Counted from the first letter of the stretch, positions 22,187 through 34,119 are shown. The stretch is 64,000 nt of DNA from Trichobilharzia szidati (GCA_944472155.2 OX235277.1:40006758-40070757); one strand, 5' to 3'. The notes: a model not told the origin generated them from the letters alone. Program-made: numbers and translations.

Positions 22187-22990
22187 TAAATTTGTGTATT
22201 TATAGTAAACGAGTGAGAAAGTTCCAGAATAATTTCCGATCAAGGGTCAAATTAATAAAATGGCAATTAGGAACTGAAATGCCATAATAAACGTGGAGGG
22301 ACGAATAAAACTCAAACAAAGTAACCTCATAATTACTGAGAAGATTGACATTGATTGTGCAATTGGGGGTTAGAAATGTAGAAATAACAAAAATAGACAG
22401 GATGTTTGGATAAAATATCTATTGGGATCATAATTAATGTGACGAATAATTGTTTATGCAGTTGGGGATTAAATATGTAGAAATAATAAAATGACGGAAT
22501 AGACAGGAAGTTCGGATATGGAAATATGGTAGTGTAAATAGGGGTTAAGAGAAAATAAAAAATAAAATGAATAAACAGGAAGTTTGGATGAGAAAGGCAA
22601 TGGGATAGTCACTATTAAAAGGAATTACCTGTTTATGATGGCCATGGCAGGAGCAAGAGTTGGACGTATTTCTCATAGACACAGCATGGGTTTCAGCTTT
22701 TGGGTGGCTAGTGCCTCAGCTATGCCCACATGTCTTAATTTTACTCCCTTTGATAGGTTTGATCGAATCTTGTATATAATTTTGAAAGATTTTTCGAATG
22801 TTTCTGAATGCCCTGAGTTGACCAGATGTTCTGTCACTGAACTGGCCAGGCTGGATAGTGTTCACGAGAATCAAAAAAGAATATTTCCAGAAAGGTGGGG
22901 TCAAAACTCTGTCAACGGGAATCACACACCAAAAACTTCCTGCAGTCATGTGAAAGTCAAAATCCTTGCTGTCAACCTTGACCTTATTCA
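22142..22990 (-). mobile_element. PLE 3' end: endonuclease tail and terminal repeat
   Basis: Minus-strand remnant near 22870-22630: IQPGQFSDRTSGQLRAF (decayed), YTRFDQT, then PKSxNPCC and a VQLLLLPWPS-like tail. These match the C-terminal tail of the 19.5-kb element. The 3' noncoding part (22600-22190) is about the reverse complement of 19990-20335. It ends in a hammerhead-like motif (22142-22186). Confidence 0.65.
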
Positions 22991-23235
22991 AACAAGATCA
23001 CAATTATAGAACAACACATAATCAACACAGACAGACAACCTCAAAGAGAAGCGTTTAAATTAGGGATGACACAAGAACAAAGATAAATAACAATAAGGAT
23101 TAACTCAGCAGATGGTAAACAAACACTAGGACGATGATATAAAGTCTAGGAGAGAGGAGGGAACTAATTAAAAAGTTAGTTAAAAGATTACTCTAGTATT
23201 ACTCTAGTAACTAATTCTTTTTTTGTTGATTTACA

Positions 23236-23404
23236 GCTTGATTGCACACCATATTTTCAGTACAAATATGGAATTTTCAGCATGGATATCGGTCGCCCAA
23301 ATTTTGCAGGCCGACCATAGATATCGGGTGTGCGTTGGCAGGGGATCGAACCTCGGACCATGTGCATGGTCGACGAGAGTCCTAACCACTGTGCCACCGA
23401 CGCA
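23236..23404 (-). repeat. tRNA-derived SINE, family A
   Basis: Minus strand: head 'gcgtcggtggcacagtgg' (box A) and 'aggttcgatcccc' (box B), then a body with 'gatatctatggtcggcctg' and 'gaaaattccat', ending 'caagctgtaaatc'. It sits about 40 bp upstream of a PLE endonuclease frame. Confidence 0.8.
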
Positions 23405-24330
23405 AAAAAAATATGTGAGTTTGTCAATTCACCTCCTCGTTTGGAGCTAGGTATATTGGTCATTCGACACGAGTTTTGTCCAAGAGGGTGCAAGAACACT
23501 GTCCTGCATGGTTACAAAAAGTTGGAAGTGGAGCGATAAGAAGCGCGATCATAGAGTATCTGGTCAATAATGATCACCCTATCTCTATAGCCTTCGCCTT
23601 TAAAGTCATCTACAAGGCAAAAAGTAATTTACACAAACACTATGTACCCGACTCATCTGTATTACTGAAGCCAGTTTTAGCTGTCGAAAGAGAAGCGCCG
23701 GATCTCTGTGTACAGAAAAAGTTCGTTCAACCCCTCCCCTCCAACTTTCATGGTCTTAATCCCTCTATGCTAAAGTATGGTAATCCGTAATCATTTTTTG
23801 GCTCTACCAGTTTTTTTCATTTTGTCTATTCAGTTTGTGTATACTCTTCCTTTATTACGTCAGTTGTTACTATTATTGTTATTCTCACTTTGAACTGTCC
23901 CCGGTATCATTTCACTTGTCATTCTAAATCAATTCCTTTTTACAACATTAAATTCTATGCTATCAAATTTCACACAATATTACGTAACGTTTTTATTATA
24001 TTCGATTTGCCTGATATCCTTTAATTGCACACCCCTCCCAAGTTCTATCCATCCTATGAATTATTCTATAAATGACATTAATTGTTTGGCTACTTGACAT
24101 TTAACTGTGATTATAATCACAAATATTTGATTGCATTTCATACTACTAATATTACTTTATGCATTCCCGTCTATGATTCAGTTCCCTCACCGGATATAAT
24201 TTCTTAAAAACCATATACGTGCATACGATTGTACAGCTTGATAATTAATTCATTGAAAAGAGTCTCTCCGCTGAATCACTTGTTTTGCTTCACTAAATGC
24301 CGATGCACTCCGCTTATTTCTTCCATAGTG
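23405..24330 (+). mobile_element. PLE endonuclease with 3' terminal repeat
   Basis: EN remnant from about 23415: a frame-shifted Cys-poor version of QFTCSCGA, then YIGHSTRVLSKRVQEHCPAW (near 23453-23510). It continues LQKVGSGAIRSAIIEYLV, AFKVIYKAKSNL and the tail DLCVQKKFVQPL to about 23790. The 23476-23790 stretch is one open frame. The 3' noncoding region runs to a hammerhead-like motif at 24234-24273 (CAGC/GCTG edges, GAAA, stem III AAGAG region). RT is absent: the copy begins next to a SINE. Confidence 0.75.
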
Positions 24331-24790
24331 TGCTAGTACAAAGTATACAACGACAGTCTAGCTACCTGACTAGTTTCCACTCTCTCACTCTAAAATCATA
24401 CTGAATTAAATGAAGAGGAGCAGGCTACTGATCAGGGAGTGAGAATATTTGAGTCTTGCGTCGGCACTTGATGATGACTGGAGGTGAAATGAAACCCTAG
24501 GTGAAGTAACTGGAATAGAACTAATTGGTCTACAAATTATCTCTAAGTTCAACACTCTGTCACGATATTTCGTATGTGCCATCAACTGAAATACAATCTC
24601 AAAAATTCTGGTATAAAATAAGGAATTGTGAGAGTATGTAGTACATAACCTGTGAATACGAGACCTGTTTATATCAGGGATAGTATGGTTAGGAGGAAAG
24701 GAAGGAAAGAAAGGTACCCAATGGTTGGAAGAAATGCTAGACCTAAGTAAAGAAGCATTCTGCTGTCAAACCCTGGTAAGATAATAAGCT
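24331..24790. other. no recognisable feature
   Basis: No element or coding remnant assigned. A purine-rich patch lies near 24690-24712. Confidence 0.3.
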
Positions 24791-25320
24791 ACATTTTCTG
24801 AAAATATTGAAAGATACTATGGATTCAAAACGCCAGCCGGAAGACGCTGGATTCAGTTGAAGGAAATCATATTCTGATCGAACTGTGACGTTACTCATGT
24901 TCATCGAAAAGAGTATGGAATGGCAGTCAACTCTCCACCTTAACTCAGTAAACTCTGGGAAGTCCTTCGATAGCGTTGACCACGAAGTAACTCGAAAATT
25001 GTTTCAAACCTAAGGAATCCACCGACATCTTTGTCAACCTAATTTAATAGCTACATGACAAAGCCACATGATAATTGATTCACAAGAGAAAGCGAAGACT
25101 AGATTAATATAAGGCTGCCTATTATCACCCATGATACTCCTGACTGTGGTGGACTTGATTACCCGGTGGACCTTGGGGAGCAAGAAAACAGAAATACAAT
25201 GAACCAATCAGAGGGTACTAAAAGATCTGGACTTTGGAAACTATTTCTGTCAGATCTCATGCAAGGTCAAAAAACCTACAGCCTGAAACCAACAAGCTGG
25301 AAGAAGAGGTAAGCAGAGAA
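24791..25320 (+). mobile_element. RTE-like LINE, RT fragment
   Basis: Plus-strand blocks in RTE order: AGFS..GNHILIEL (near 24845-24885), LNSVNSGKSFDSVDHEV (near 24940-24990, motif A region degraded), KGCLLSPMILLTVVDLIT (near 25110-25160), then LKDLDFGNYFC (near 25220). It stops abruptly where PLE RT begins, so this is probably a deletion junction and not a clean nested insertion. Confidence 0.6.
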
Positions 25321-25325
25321 GGGAG

Positions 25326-26338
25326 TATTCAATTGGGTCGCCACTAGGACCAATTCTAGCCGACATTTTCCTGGCGAAACTAGAAAATGGGCCTTTGAAA
25401 GATGTTATTAATGAACTCGAATTTTATTGTCGATACATGGATGATACTTTTTTGATTATCAAGAACGAAAACGAAGCAAAGAACATTCTGGATAAATTTA
25501 ATGAGGTACATCCTGCAATAAATTTTACTATTGAGGAAGAAAAAGACCCTAGTGTTTCATTTTTAGACGTCTTTATGACCAGAAAAGAGGACGACACAAT
25601 AAGAAGAAGTGTTTATAGAAAACCTGCATCAACGGGCCAGTACACACATTTTCTCAGCTTCGTGCCCTTGAAGTACAAACGCAATCTAATAAAGTGCTTG
25701 GTACACAGAGCAAGTGAGATTTGCTCGGAGGAATGTCTTGACGAGGAACTTAACAATATTAAACGGTTGCTAAGTGAAAATGGTTATCCCGAAAAGTTTA
25801 TTGATAAGAATATGAATCTGAAACCATAACAGCCCAAGTTACCAACAGTTCCAAAAAAGGCCTTATTCTTACAAATTCAGTTCCTTGGGGACAACACCAG
25901 CGATATACCAACACAGCGCCTTAGAAGTGCGGTAAGAAGAGCATTCCCTGCTGCTCAATTACTCTGTATCGTTAAAACCACTCCTCTTCTGCGTTCGGAA
26001 GTAATAGACAAACTGCCTAATTTCGCCTCTTCCAAGTGTATATATCAATTTAACTGCTCCTGTGGAGCCAAATACATAGGCCGTACAGTTAGGCGTGTTT
26101 CTCGTCGAATTTCCGAACATTACCCTGTGTGGTTAAGCAAAGGACAAACAAAATCTATTCGCAGCGCTATTCTGGCTCATCTTGTGGAGAAAAAACACAA
26201 GATTGACGTTGACCATGCTTTCAGGGTCATTTACCGCATACCTACGAATCTCAGTTTTGCCTTAAGAGCACTTTTAATGAACTGTAATTCCATTGCTATC
26301 TTACTTAACAAATCGATATTATTTAAAAAACGCTAATA
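25326..26338 (+). pseudogene. PLE RT (C-terminal half) plus GIY-YIG endonuclease, one stop
   Basis: A single reading frame of about 337 codons interrupted by one TAA (25827-25829). RT: SIGSPLGPILADIFLAKLE (motif B region), CRYMDDTFLII (motif C, catalytic DD intact), VSFLDVFMTRKEDDTIRRSV, then SFVPLKYKRNLIKCLVHRAS and NGYPEKFIDKNM. Linker: VPKKALFLQIQF and LRSAVRRAFPAA. EN: CIYQFNCSCGAKYIGRTVRR, then ISEHYPVWLSKGQTKSIRSA and HLVEKKHK, with FRVIYRIP and the final tail. The Cys spacing before YIG and the HYP and H-K histidines fit the PLE-type Cys/His motif (known for the family). The RT N-terminus (fingers, motif A) is missing. This is the best preserved PLE coding region of its sub-type here. 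Confidence 0.85.
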
Positions 26339-26460
26339 TTGTTATTAACTACTAATTTAAAATATTCTGTGTATATAAACATATATATATAATTGTAGAG
26401 CCTGGAAGAGGAATTTATCGAAAGGAATATTCTTTGCTCGATTGTTTTGTGTTTTATAAA
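26339..26460 (+). mobile_element. Short 3' terminal region of the 25.3-kb PLE
   Basis: Only about 60 bp separates the EN stop from a hammerhead-like motif at 26398-26439: GAGC/GCTC stem I, CTGGAAGA in the core position, then GAAA and a GGA/TCT stem III. The terminal extension is not clear beyond 26440. Confidence 0.55.
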
Positions 26461-27200
26461 AATAGAGAAGACAGGGGAGTTGAAGATACTTAACCAATAC
26501 AATAACAGGCATCAACCACTATAAACGAGGGAATGTTTGAGAAGGTTACCTCTTTCCCTTATTTGAGCTGCTTCGTTTCAAATACAAGTGACCCAGATAA
26601 ATAAGTCAAAGGCACTGTCAGGAGGGTAAGACAAACATTGAGGAGTCCAAAACCAGGACGAAGCAACTATCAATGGTTCTCTAATCAATGTCAGCTAATG
26701 ATGAAATCCTGTAAACATTTATTACTCTCAATTCAGTGCAGATTTCGGATGCAGTCAGCATAAAGGGCGAAATTGGAATCCTCAACGCTCGCGTCATGTT
26801 TTCTGGTGCTACTGTACTGTTCAGAGACTTGGTGTGGTTAACCAAAAGCGTCTCCAACAGACTACTTCAGACTTTCATCAACAGCTGCCTTCACTAGCTC
26901 CATATTGAAGACCAGGTGTTCAGCAAGTATAAACAGTAGAGCATTCTGAGAAAGAATCAATCAAGAACTCATCACTCAATAAATAAACCGAAGGAAATGA
27001 AGACGGACTAGACATATACTGAGAGGATGGCTGAATGGCAACCTGCTCCCGAGTCTCAAGTGAAACCTGAATAGGAAACAAATTGTTGAATGTGACTCCG
27101 AGTGTGACATGAAGGAAAGAACTGCAAAGAAGAGGATGCTATGAAGATATCTTGTTGAAACCCTACATTCTACTCGGAATCTAAGCCAGTAGTAATAATA
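26461..27200 (+). mobile_element. RTE-like LINE 3' fragment carrying an SM-alpha-like piece
   Basis: 5' truncated: EDRGVEDT-type block, then ITGINHYKRGNV, YLSCFVSNTS, the RRVRQTL block, and after the interruption DAVSIKGEIGILNARVMF and FINSCLHxLHIE. It ends with the 3' block and an AAT-rich tail near 27190-27205. Frame broken many times. An SM-alpha-like fragment (26640-26717) lies inside. Confidence 0.65.
26640..26717 (+). repeat. SM-alpha-like 3' fragment inside RTE
   Basis: Begins at 'gagtccaaaaccaggacgaa' (stem II and GAAG for GAAA) and ends 'aatgatgaaatcctgtaa'. The tRNA-like head and CTGATGA box are absent. Confidence 0.6.
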
Positions 27201-27830
27201 ATAACAGAAGAGTAAGACAATGAATTCTGCTCACACACATGTTTTTTGTCTGACAACTCCTCAAATTGTTTAATTAACTTATTTGTTTACAGCACTCAAA
27301 TTTCTACGAGTGATAAAAATGTTTTCTACAACAATAAAGCACCCACTGTCTCACAGACAAAAATCAGCTTTAAAAAATATTCCCTGAAATGCATGTTTTT
27401 TCATAAAATCATCCACAACAGCAAACAAAATATGATAACAGTAGAAATGTCATGCACTTGTTTAAAAAAAATAAATAAACAACACCTTTTTGCCTGATTG
27501 AGAAAAACCATCTGTTGGCGCGAAATATGGTTTTCGCCGTAATATTTAAGCCAACACTTTATCAACCATCCATCTGTCAGATTTTTTTGTTTTATCCGCT
27601 TTCTTTTGATTTGCTTTTGTGCCTTCAAAATGTAAAAATATAGACTGATGGAAGTTGTTCATCGCTTATTGATTTTAGGCGTATCAGGTTGTATTATGAT
27701 TTAACTTTGGTGGATGAAAGGGGGAGATAATATTTTAGCTGAGGTTTCCAATGCTTTGCAAGTCTGTCCGACTAACGAGCTTCTATTTTCATTGCATATC
27801 TATTTATGTATATGTGAGTTGGGTGATCTA
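27201..27830. other. no recognisable feature
   Basis: AT-rich. No repeat shared with the rest of the window was recognised. Short open frames on both strands have no family signature. Confidence 0.35.
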
Positions 27831-28790
27831 AAGTCAGAAACTCAGTGGAGCGTTCGAAGTGTATACAGGAGTATGACAAGCTGGCTCCCTATTATCACCC
27901 ACAATGATATTCCTCATTGTGGTGGACTGGATTACGCGGAAGACCATGAGTGGGAAGCGAGGAGATAGGAATACATTGCACCATCGATATGAAGACTCTA
28001 GAAGATCTGGATTTCGCGTGGGGAATGATTTATGTTTGATGTGACATAAACTGGAATAATTGCAGGCGAAAAGCAGCAAACTGGCTGAGAAAGTAGGCAG
28101 CAAAGACAGGACTCTAGGTGAAAATATAGAAGACGGAGATGATATAGATGACCAACCAATATTAACAGCAACAACCAGCACCAATCACCATCAAAGAGAG
28201 AAATGTGAAAGAAGTTACTTCTCTCACTTATATAGGAAGCATGGTTTCAACCGCAGGTGATAGCCCGGATGAAGATGTCAAATCCAGACAGCCATTATGG
28301 GAAAGGCAGGATATATCGTAATCAGCCTGAATCCAGTTTGGAAATCTTCTGCTGTCACTAAGCATTTAGAACACGATTTGGATTTTCAGCAGTAATGTCA
28401 TGTCTGTCACTGCTACTATCTGGGTCAGGAACTTGGCCAGAGTGTTTCGAAAAGGCTTTCCAACAGGCTACTGTAGACTTTTTATCGGTAGCTGCCTTCG
28501 TTGTCTCCATTAACAAACCAACCAAGAGGCGATTGCTCAAAAAGTAAGTGGGGGAAAATTGAAATGGATCTGTCATACGTTGAGTAGGCCATCAAATGGC
28601 ATCGCTAGCACTGCAGGCTATCGCTAAAACGGAATCCCAATGGGAAGCGACGAGTGGGTCGTCAGTGCGAGGGGATGAGAAATTACAGGCAATCATCGGT
28701 CCTGATGAACAGGACAGCAGAAAATAGAACAAAGTGATAATGTGTTGTTGAAGCCCTATGTCGTACTCGAAACCAAAGGGTATAATACTA
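27831..28790 (+). mobile_element. RTE-like LINE, ORF2 C-terminal part
   Basis: Blocks in order: the motif-B zone near 27865 (TSWLPIITHNDIPHCGGLD, an out-of-frame version), LEDLDFAWGMI (near 28000), LQAKSSKLAEKVGSKDRT (near 28058), NIEDGDDIDDQP, YFSHLYRKHGFNRR, then the C-terminal RT-distal block, and the 3' end near 28640-28785 (QWEATSGSSVRG; KPYVVLETKG). Multiple frameshifts. The tail is short. Confidence 0.7.
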
Positions 28791-29007
28791 TAATATATAT
28801 GTATGAGTTAGTAGTTCAATGACGGAATACTAGTCAACTAGCGATAGTGGTCAGAGCTTCGACTATTGCCCGACACATACCTCCTAGACCTCACCTGGCT
28901 TGCAGTAAGCCCAGTAAAATGTGAAGCCTGTTAAAGTCAGTTCCACTGATAATGAAACTTTGGAGCTTCAGCTTGAAGCCTTGCGTTCCACGCAAACACA
29001 AAAGAAT

Positions 29008-29026
29008 AATATATATATATATATAC
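29008..29026. repeat. (AT)n microsatellite
   Basis: Uninterrupted alternating AT run. Further (AT)n runs lie at 39725-39743 and 49083-49111. Confidence 0.9.
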
Positions 29027-29034
29027 ATCATTTG

Positions 29035-29355
29035 ACACTCGCCTTTCTTCATGTAGATTTACGAACAGGTGAAGCTGACAAATATGTAGGAGAAAATGGA
29101 GATGGATCGGGTATATGTAGAGGAGTCCGTTGAATGACATTATGCAACAGACCCTCGAGTGGAATCCAAATGGGGAACGACGAGTGGATCGTCAGTACGA
29201 TGGTGACATCGAGGAGATAGTGTGGCGAGGTGGAGATGAGAGATTATGGGCAACCGTGGACCCAGCTGAAGAGGATGGCAGAAAATAGAATGAAGTGGAG
29301 ATGTGTTGTTGAGGCCTTATGTTCCTCTCGGAACCCAAGGGAGCAGTAATAATAT
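29035..29355 (+). mobile_element. RTE-like LINE, 3' end only
   Basis: Contains the last coding blocks (GENGDGSGICRGVR in one frame; the LEWNPNGERRVDRQYDGDIE-like block in another), then 'ggccttatgttcctctcgga' and an AATAAT tail. It is 5' truncated beside an (AT)n run. Confidence 0.65.
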
Positions 29356-30054
29356 AATAAGAAAGCCGACAAGTAGTTGTACATGATTTTGTGAGCTGTA
29401 TCGGTTGCAGGTGTAGTAATCAATAGGTATCTTCCAGTCTTTTCATACGTCTGTTCATTATATATGTTACAATTTGCTTTACCTTGACCTTTGGGTTTCC
29501 ACATTATTACTCACTGACCTATGTGTCACCTTTTATTCAGAGTTTGGTTTATTTTAAAAATGTATGTTACTCACTAGATGATGATTACAAGTGAAACAAA
29601 TTCTAGATGTGTGCGGATTCAAACCAACGGCTTTGGAGTTCCCAGTCAAGCACTGTATCAGGCGGAGTGCGAGAGCCAGTGGTTAATCAAGTCGTCAATA
29701 TTTCCAGTCTTTGCAGCAGAATGCCTACCTGTCATGTAAGAATGAATGAGACATCGATCGTGATCATCCTGAATTCGAAGTGGGTAAGGGGCTAGTTGTC
29801 ACTTGGTGATAAGACAATCTGAAATAGTCACTAACCGCTAAACGAACCAGAAATATGTGGGATAATCTCATCATAAAATATTTCGTGCTATGTTAAGATG
29901 AACTACCATAGTAAAGGCAGAATTTCTTGTATTTGCTGTCATTGATAGGTTTATATACTCAACACTTATGCTGTGCTTTAATCAGTTTTGTTATTGCTAG
30001 TATAATTCGCTGCAGTTGCTTTCAACCAAAACTGCTAATGCCTTCTAGCTTTTA
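29356..30054. other. no recognisable feature
   Basis: Nothing assigned. Short open frames on both strands lack motifs. Confidence 0.35.
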
Positions 30055-30890
30055 TTTTTTCCTCATACGATCTACCCCATGTCACGCCTTGACCGACGCC
30101 TAATTCTTCTCCTCCTTCCCGGATTCCATCCAAAAGTCTGCTTGGAGCATGACGTCAGCCAACGGTCTCCTTAGTGTATACCCAATTCATTTAAATTCTT
30201 TTCGACATGCTTGTTGAACAATACTTTGTTGGTTGGCTCCCAAATCGACAGAGTTCCTTGTGTCTAATCCTTTCTAGCCGGCTATCGGATCTTCAATATG
30301 GGTCTAGCAGAACCATCTGTTAATGAAAATTTTCAGTAGTCTGTAGGGATTGCCTTTGGTGAGGCGCTAGCGAAGCATCTTTATCGCATAGAAGCAGTCA
30401 CTGACCTGACATCAATGTTGAAAATTCGGATCTGTTTCATCATGATGAGTGCGGTGCTCTTCTACTCTGATCTCAGAGTAATGAACGCCTATTTAGCTTT
30501 TCTATTCCTGATTAGCTTTGCAATCCTCATCCATGCTACCAGGAAGTGAAATGATACTACAGAGAGACACTGCTTGGTGTCGATTAATTCTGTCGATAGT
30601 GATTAAAGTTTGTTATCGTTGGATCGGTTTCTTCATCGCCTCTGTCTTCTTTATGTTCGCTTAAAATCTTGTCTTCACTGCTTTTCTGACAACTCGTTGG
30701 TTTTCGCCTGTATGGCATCTGTTTGTGTGACATTACATATGAATCATCCATGGAGTTCAGATCTTCCAGTGTATTTCCAGCGGTCCAACTTATGCTAGTC
30801 TTCCAGCTCCCCAAGGTGTGATGGATCTTCCAGACTATCATTGGTGATAATAGGCAGCCTTTTCCTTCTCCTTATGGGTGGTTGGTCGGG
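30055..30890 (-). mobile_element. RTE-like LINE, ORF2 C-terminal part
   Basis: Minus strand from about 30885: the 'aaggctgcctattatcacc' block (motif B, GCLLSP), LGSWKTSISWTAGNTLEDLN (out-of-frame parts), SEHKEDRGDEETDP and NFNHYRQN, then the distal block. The 3' end is near 30055-30130. Many stops. Confidence 0.65.
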
Positions 30891-31169
30891 TAAGTTGTGG
30901 TCTTGACAGGAACATACAGTAGAAAAATCAGGAAGGAAATGCAGACTTACAACCAATCAATAAAGTATCTGAAAAATGTCTGTGGAGAGCAGAAAGAAGT
31001 GAAAATATGCAGTCAAGGCTACATGTCTCCCTCCAAACCCAATGAAATGATGATACACATTTCATTTGAGTTTAGAAATTTAATCTGTCACACAGCGATA
31101 CATTGTTGCAGGTTTCCCTTAAAAGTATAGTTTGTTGTTTGTAATGACGCCTTAAAATAGAGACACTAC

Positions 31170-32400
31170 TCACTATTATCATTCATAATTGTCCCCTTTG
31201 GTTCAGATTGAAAAATATGGTTTCGACAACACGTCTCCACTTTCTTCTGTTCTCTGCACTCCTCTTTAACTAAGCTTAAGACTTCTTATAGTCTCTGATA
31301 TCTTCCGCATACGATCTCTACCATGTCACCCTTGGATACACGCTGAACTTGTCGTTTCCAATTCAGGTTCCGCTTGAGTATTGACTCTGCTCGTGGTGTC
31401 GTTCGTCGGTCCCCACAGTGGCTGCTCAATCCATTTTCTCGTACATATTTGTTAAACGATAGGTTCTTTGTTGGTTTGTACCCATAATTTGTTATTGCTA
31501 ATTGCTTCTAGCCATTTGATCTTCATTGTGCAGCCAACGAAGGTAGCTGTTGATAAAGTTCAGTTGGAAATACCCTTTGTAATGCGACAAATTTCTGGCC
31601 ATATATGGAAGCACTAACAGATTTATAATTGGTAATGATAAATCCGAGTTCTATTCTTCGTGCTGGATGGAGAAGATTTTCAATCTGATTTCGAAGTGGT
31701 GAAGGTGTACCTTGCCTTTCCAGTTCTGGCTGGATTTGACATCTTCATCCATTCCAACTATGGTTAGGATGATACTTCCTAGATAAGTGAAAGGAAACGA
31801 TTTATTCCAAGTTTCTCCCGTTGACAACTACTTGTGCTTCTTGTTACTGATGATCTTCATCACCTCTGTCTTCACTATGTTCACCTGAATTCCTGTCTTT
31901 GTTACTTCTTCTGCCATCATATTTTTGGTTTTCGTCCGTTAATCATCAAGTCTGTGTGACCTTAAACATAAATCATCTGATAAATCCAGATTTTCTACAG
32001 TCTTCTCACCGGTCAGGGCAGCGTATTCCTGTCTTCTCACTCACTGCCCGTGCACAGTCTTCCTCATAACCCAGTCTACCACAATTAAGAATATCACTGG
32101 GGATAATAGACAGCAGACTTGTCTTACTCTTGTCTTCACTTGGAACGCCTCCCTGAGTTGTACATTGTGGATAACCTGACACGTGGAATGCACTATCACA
32201 TAGCCATCTGTTGAATGAGGTTAATGAAGACATTGTTGTAGTAGTTTCTAAATTACTTCTCGGTCAACGCTGCGCTGTCTGGTGAAGGCCTTTCCGAAGT
32301 CGATGAAGTTGAGGTAGATGTTTGACTGCCATTCTGTGCTTTCTTCTGTGATGATGAAGCGTAGAGTTGCAATTTTTAAAGCAATCAGAGGACAGCCTTC
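31170..32400 (-). mobile_element. RTE-like LINE, RT through 3' end
   Basis: Minus strand from 32400: SIQREGCPLI.. and LNFIDFGKAFTRQRS near 32290 (motif A zone), LIQQMAM..HSTCQVIHN and GGVPSEDKSKTSLLSIIPSD (near 32100-32160), then ILNCGRLGYEEDCARAVSEK. Further left are the VTKTGIQVNIVKTEVMKI-like block near 31860-31900 and the 3' end near 31180-31260. A longer but decayed copy. Confidence 0.7.
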
Positions 32401-32736
32401 TCTGTGTGCTAAATTAAATTAATAAAGTAGTGCAGAATTATTCTCCAACTCAGTGTGAAATAATTACTAATAAAGTCAGGACAAGCCGGATAAGAAATTC
32501 TGATTCGGTGTTGACGAATTCCTAACACACAAAAAGAACACACTCATAAACGACCATAACTTCATGGATTGTAGTCATAAATGAAAAATAAGTGAAACTT
32601 CTTGGACGAAACTTACATAGTACAGACTTTTATGGGGCTCATTTCTCTCTATGTAACATTCTTATTTCTTACGAGGAAAATGGGATACTGATATGACTTT
32701 TTACATATCATTTATTTTGGCAAATGAATTAATAAT
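32401..32736. other. no recognisable feature
   Basis: Spacer. Its right edge (32725-32736) is the left TSD of the following SM-alpha-like pair. Confidence 0.35.
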
Positions 32737-33429
32737 TAGTTACAGGATTTCCTCATGAGCTGTCACTGGTTAGAGAACAATTGGAAAACCAACTGGGAGT
32801 ACTAGACAGCTGTTTTGTCCTAGTTTGGAACACTTCATCAGTATGCACCCACCACCAGGGTTCGAACCCAGGACCTTCTGGTTACAAGGCAAGCAAGCTA
32901 GTAGACCATTTAGCCACTGGGACCCGTTCCAATGGCTTTTGAATTCTAACTGATGTCAGGTCATCATGAAATCCTCCATCCAATCAAACAAAATCCCAAC
33001 AAAACCAATACTTGAAAATTATTCTGATGCTCACTAGCGACTGGTCCTATTCAGGCAGTGACCTGGGGTTCTAGTGGGAAGCTGTGACCACTAGGGTACA
33101 GCAGGTTTAAGATGAGGCGGAATCCCATTGAAGAAGATATTGCGAAATGGTCACGCTATGTCATGCGTGAACTGGCAGAAGTTAGAATTCACGGACTAGC
33201 CATTGGATCGGGTCTAAGTGGCTAATGAATGGTCTACTAGCTCGCTAGACTTGTAACCAGAAGATCCTAGGTTCGAATCTTAGTGATGTACTTATGTGTA
33301 CTTATGAAGAGTCCCAGACTAGGACGAAACCGATAGCTGTTCAGTTGGTTTTCCAATGGTTCTCTAACTGATGTCAGCTCATGATGAAGTCCTGTTACCA
33401 ATCAATCAAAATCCCTACGAACCAATACG
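32737..33429. repeat. SM-alpha-like inverted pair with TSD
   Basis: A minus copy (32742-about 32952) containing tail, hammerhead zone and tRNA-like head meets a plus copy at about 32953. The plus copy starts in its own tail block and then runs through the 5' part ('actagcgactggtcc'), head, hammerhead and tail to 33429. TGAATTAATAAT occurs immediately before (32725-32736) and after (33430-33441), which fits a 12-bp TSD for the whole unit. The internal junction lies in a shared 'tctaac'. Confidence 0.75.
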
Positions 33430-33734
33430 TGAATTAATAATATTAAGCAAAATACAAGATCTTGTCAAAATAAATAAATTTACTTCAGAAAGGTTTAACA
33501 ATTATCCTTATCATTGGTTTCCACCAATCCTCAATTTAACTGACACATAATTTTCCCTCTGAAATTCGTGTCTACCGAAATGAAATTAGTGAAAATTCAA
33601 ATCCCATGAGTTTTATCAGTATAGAATTATGATTAATCTTTCAAAACATCTAGTTTCATATAAGCATTGGTTTGAATTTCATATTAATTGGCGTTTTATC
33701 AAACTGACAGGAGTTTGAATCCATGGGTGATTGA

Positions 33735-33890
33735 ATTTCGGCTCAAGTGGCTGAATGATCAGTGAGCTCGCTTCATGACCTGGATGGTGCTGGATTCAAT
33801 CCTTGGTTGGTCGTAATGTGCACTGATGAAGACGCCCAAAAAGTCATCCAGTGCTACCTGGTTTTCAAAGATCGCTCCAAGTAATATTGA
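33735..33890 (+). repeat. Divergent tRNA-headed, hammerhead-like SINE
   Basis: Box-A-like 'aagtggctgaatgatcag' and box-B-like 'ggattcaatcc' are followed by TGCACTGATGAAGACGCCC, then 'agtcatccagtgctacctgg'. It has the SM-alpha-like layout but little body identity with the main family. GCACTG and CAGTGC can pair as an outer stem. GAAA is missing. Confidence 0.5.
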
Positions 33891-34119
33891 TCCTATTTCC
33901 CACGACATACATAATGTAAATGTTAGTCTTCCACCGACGTGTTGGTACTGGGGGATGTCTTGAAGCCACACTGACATGTCATAGCCACTGGGGTCCAAGA
34001 TGTGATGATGAAGTGGATTCTCATCAGAGGGTCTGGTTAGGTATAGCACTGTATCATTAGTTGATATAGTTATTATTCATCGGTCGCTGGATTCTCCCCC
34101 AAATGGCTGAATGGTCAGC

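Noticed and set aside
23257..23539. Conserved-looking peptides such as RWQGIEPRTMCM on both strands
   Set aside because: They are translations of the tRNA-like SINE head and recur wherever the SINE occurs (also 1.0-1.3, 46.3 and 61.1 kb), so they are not proteins.
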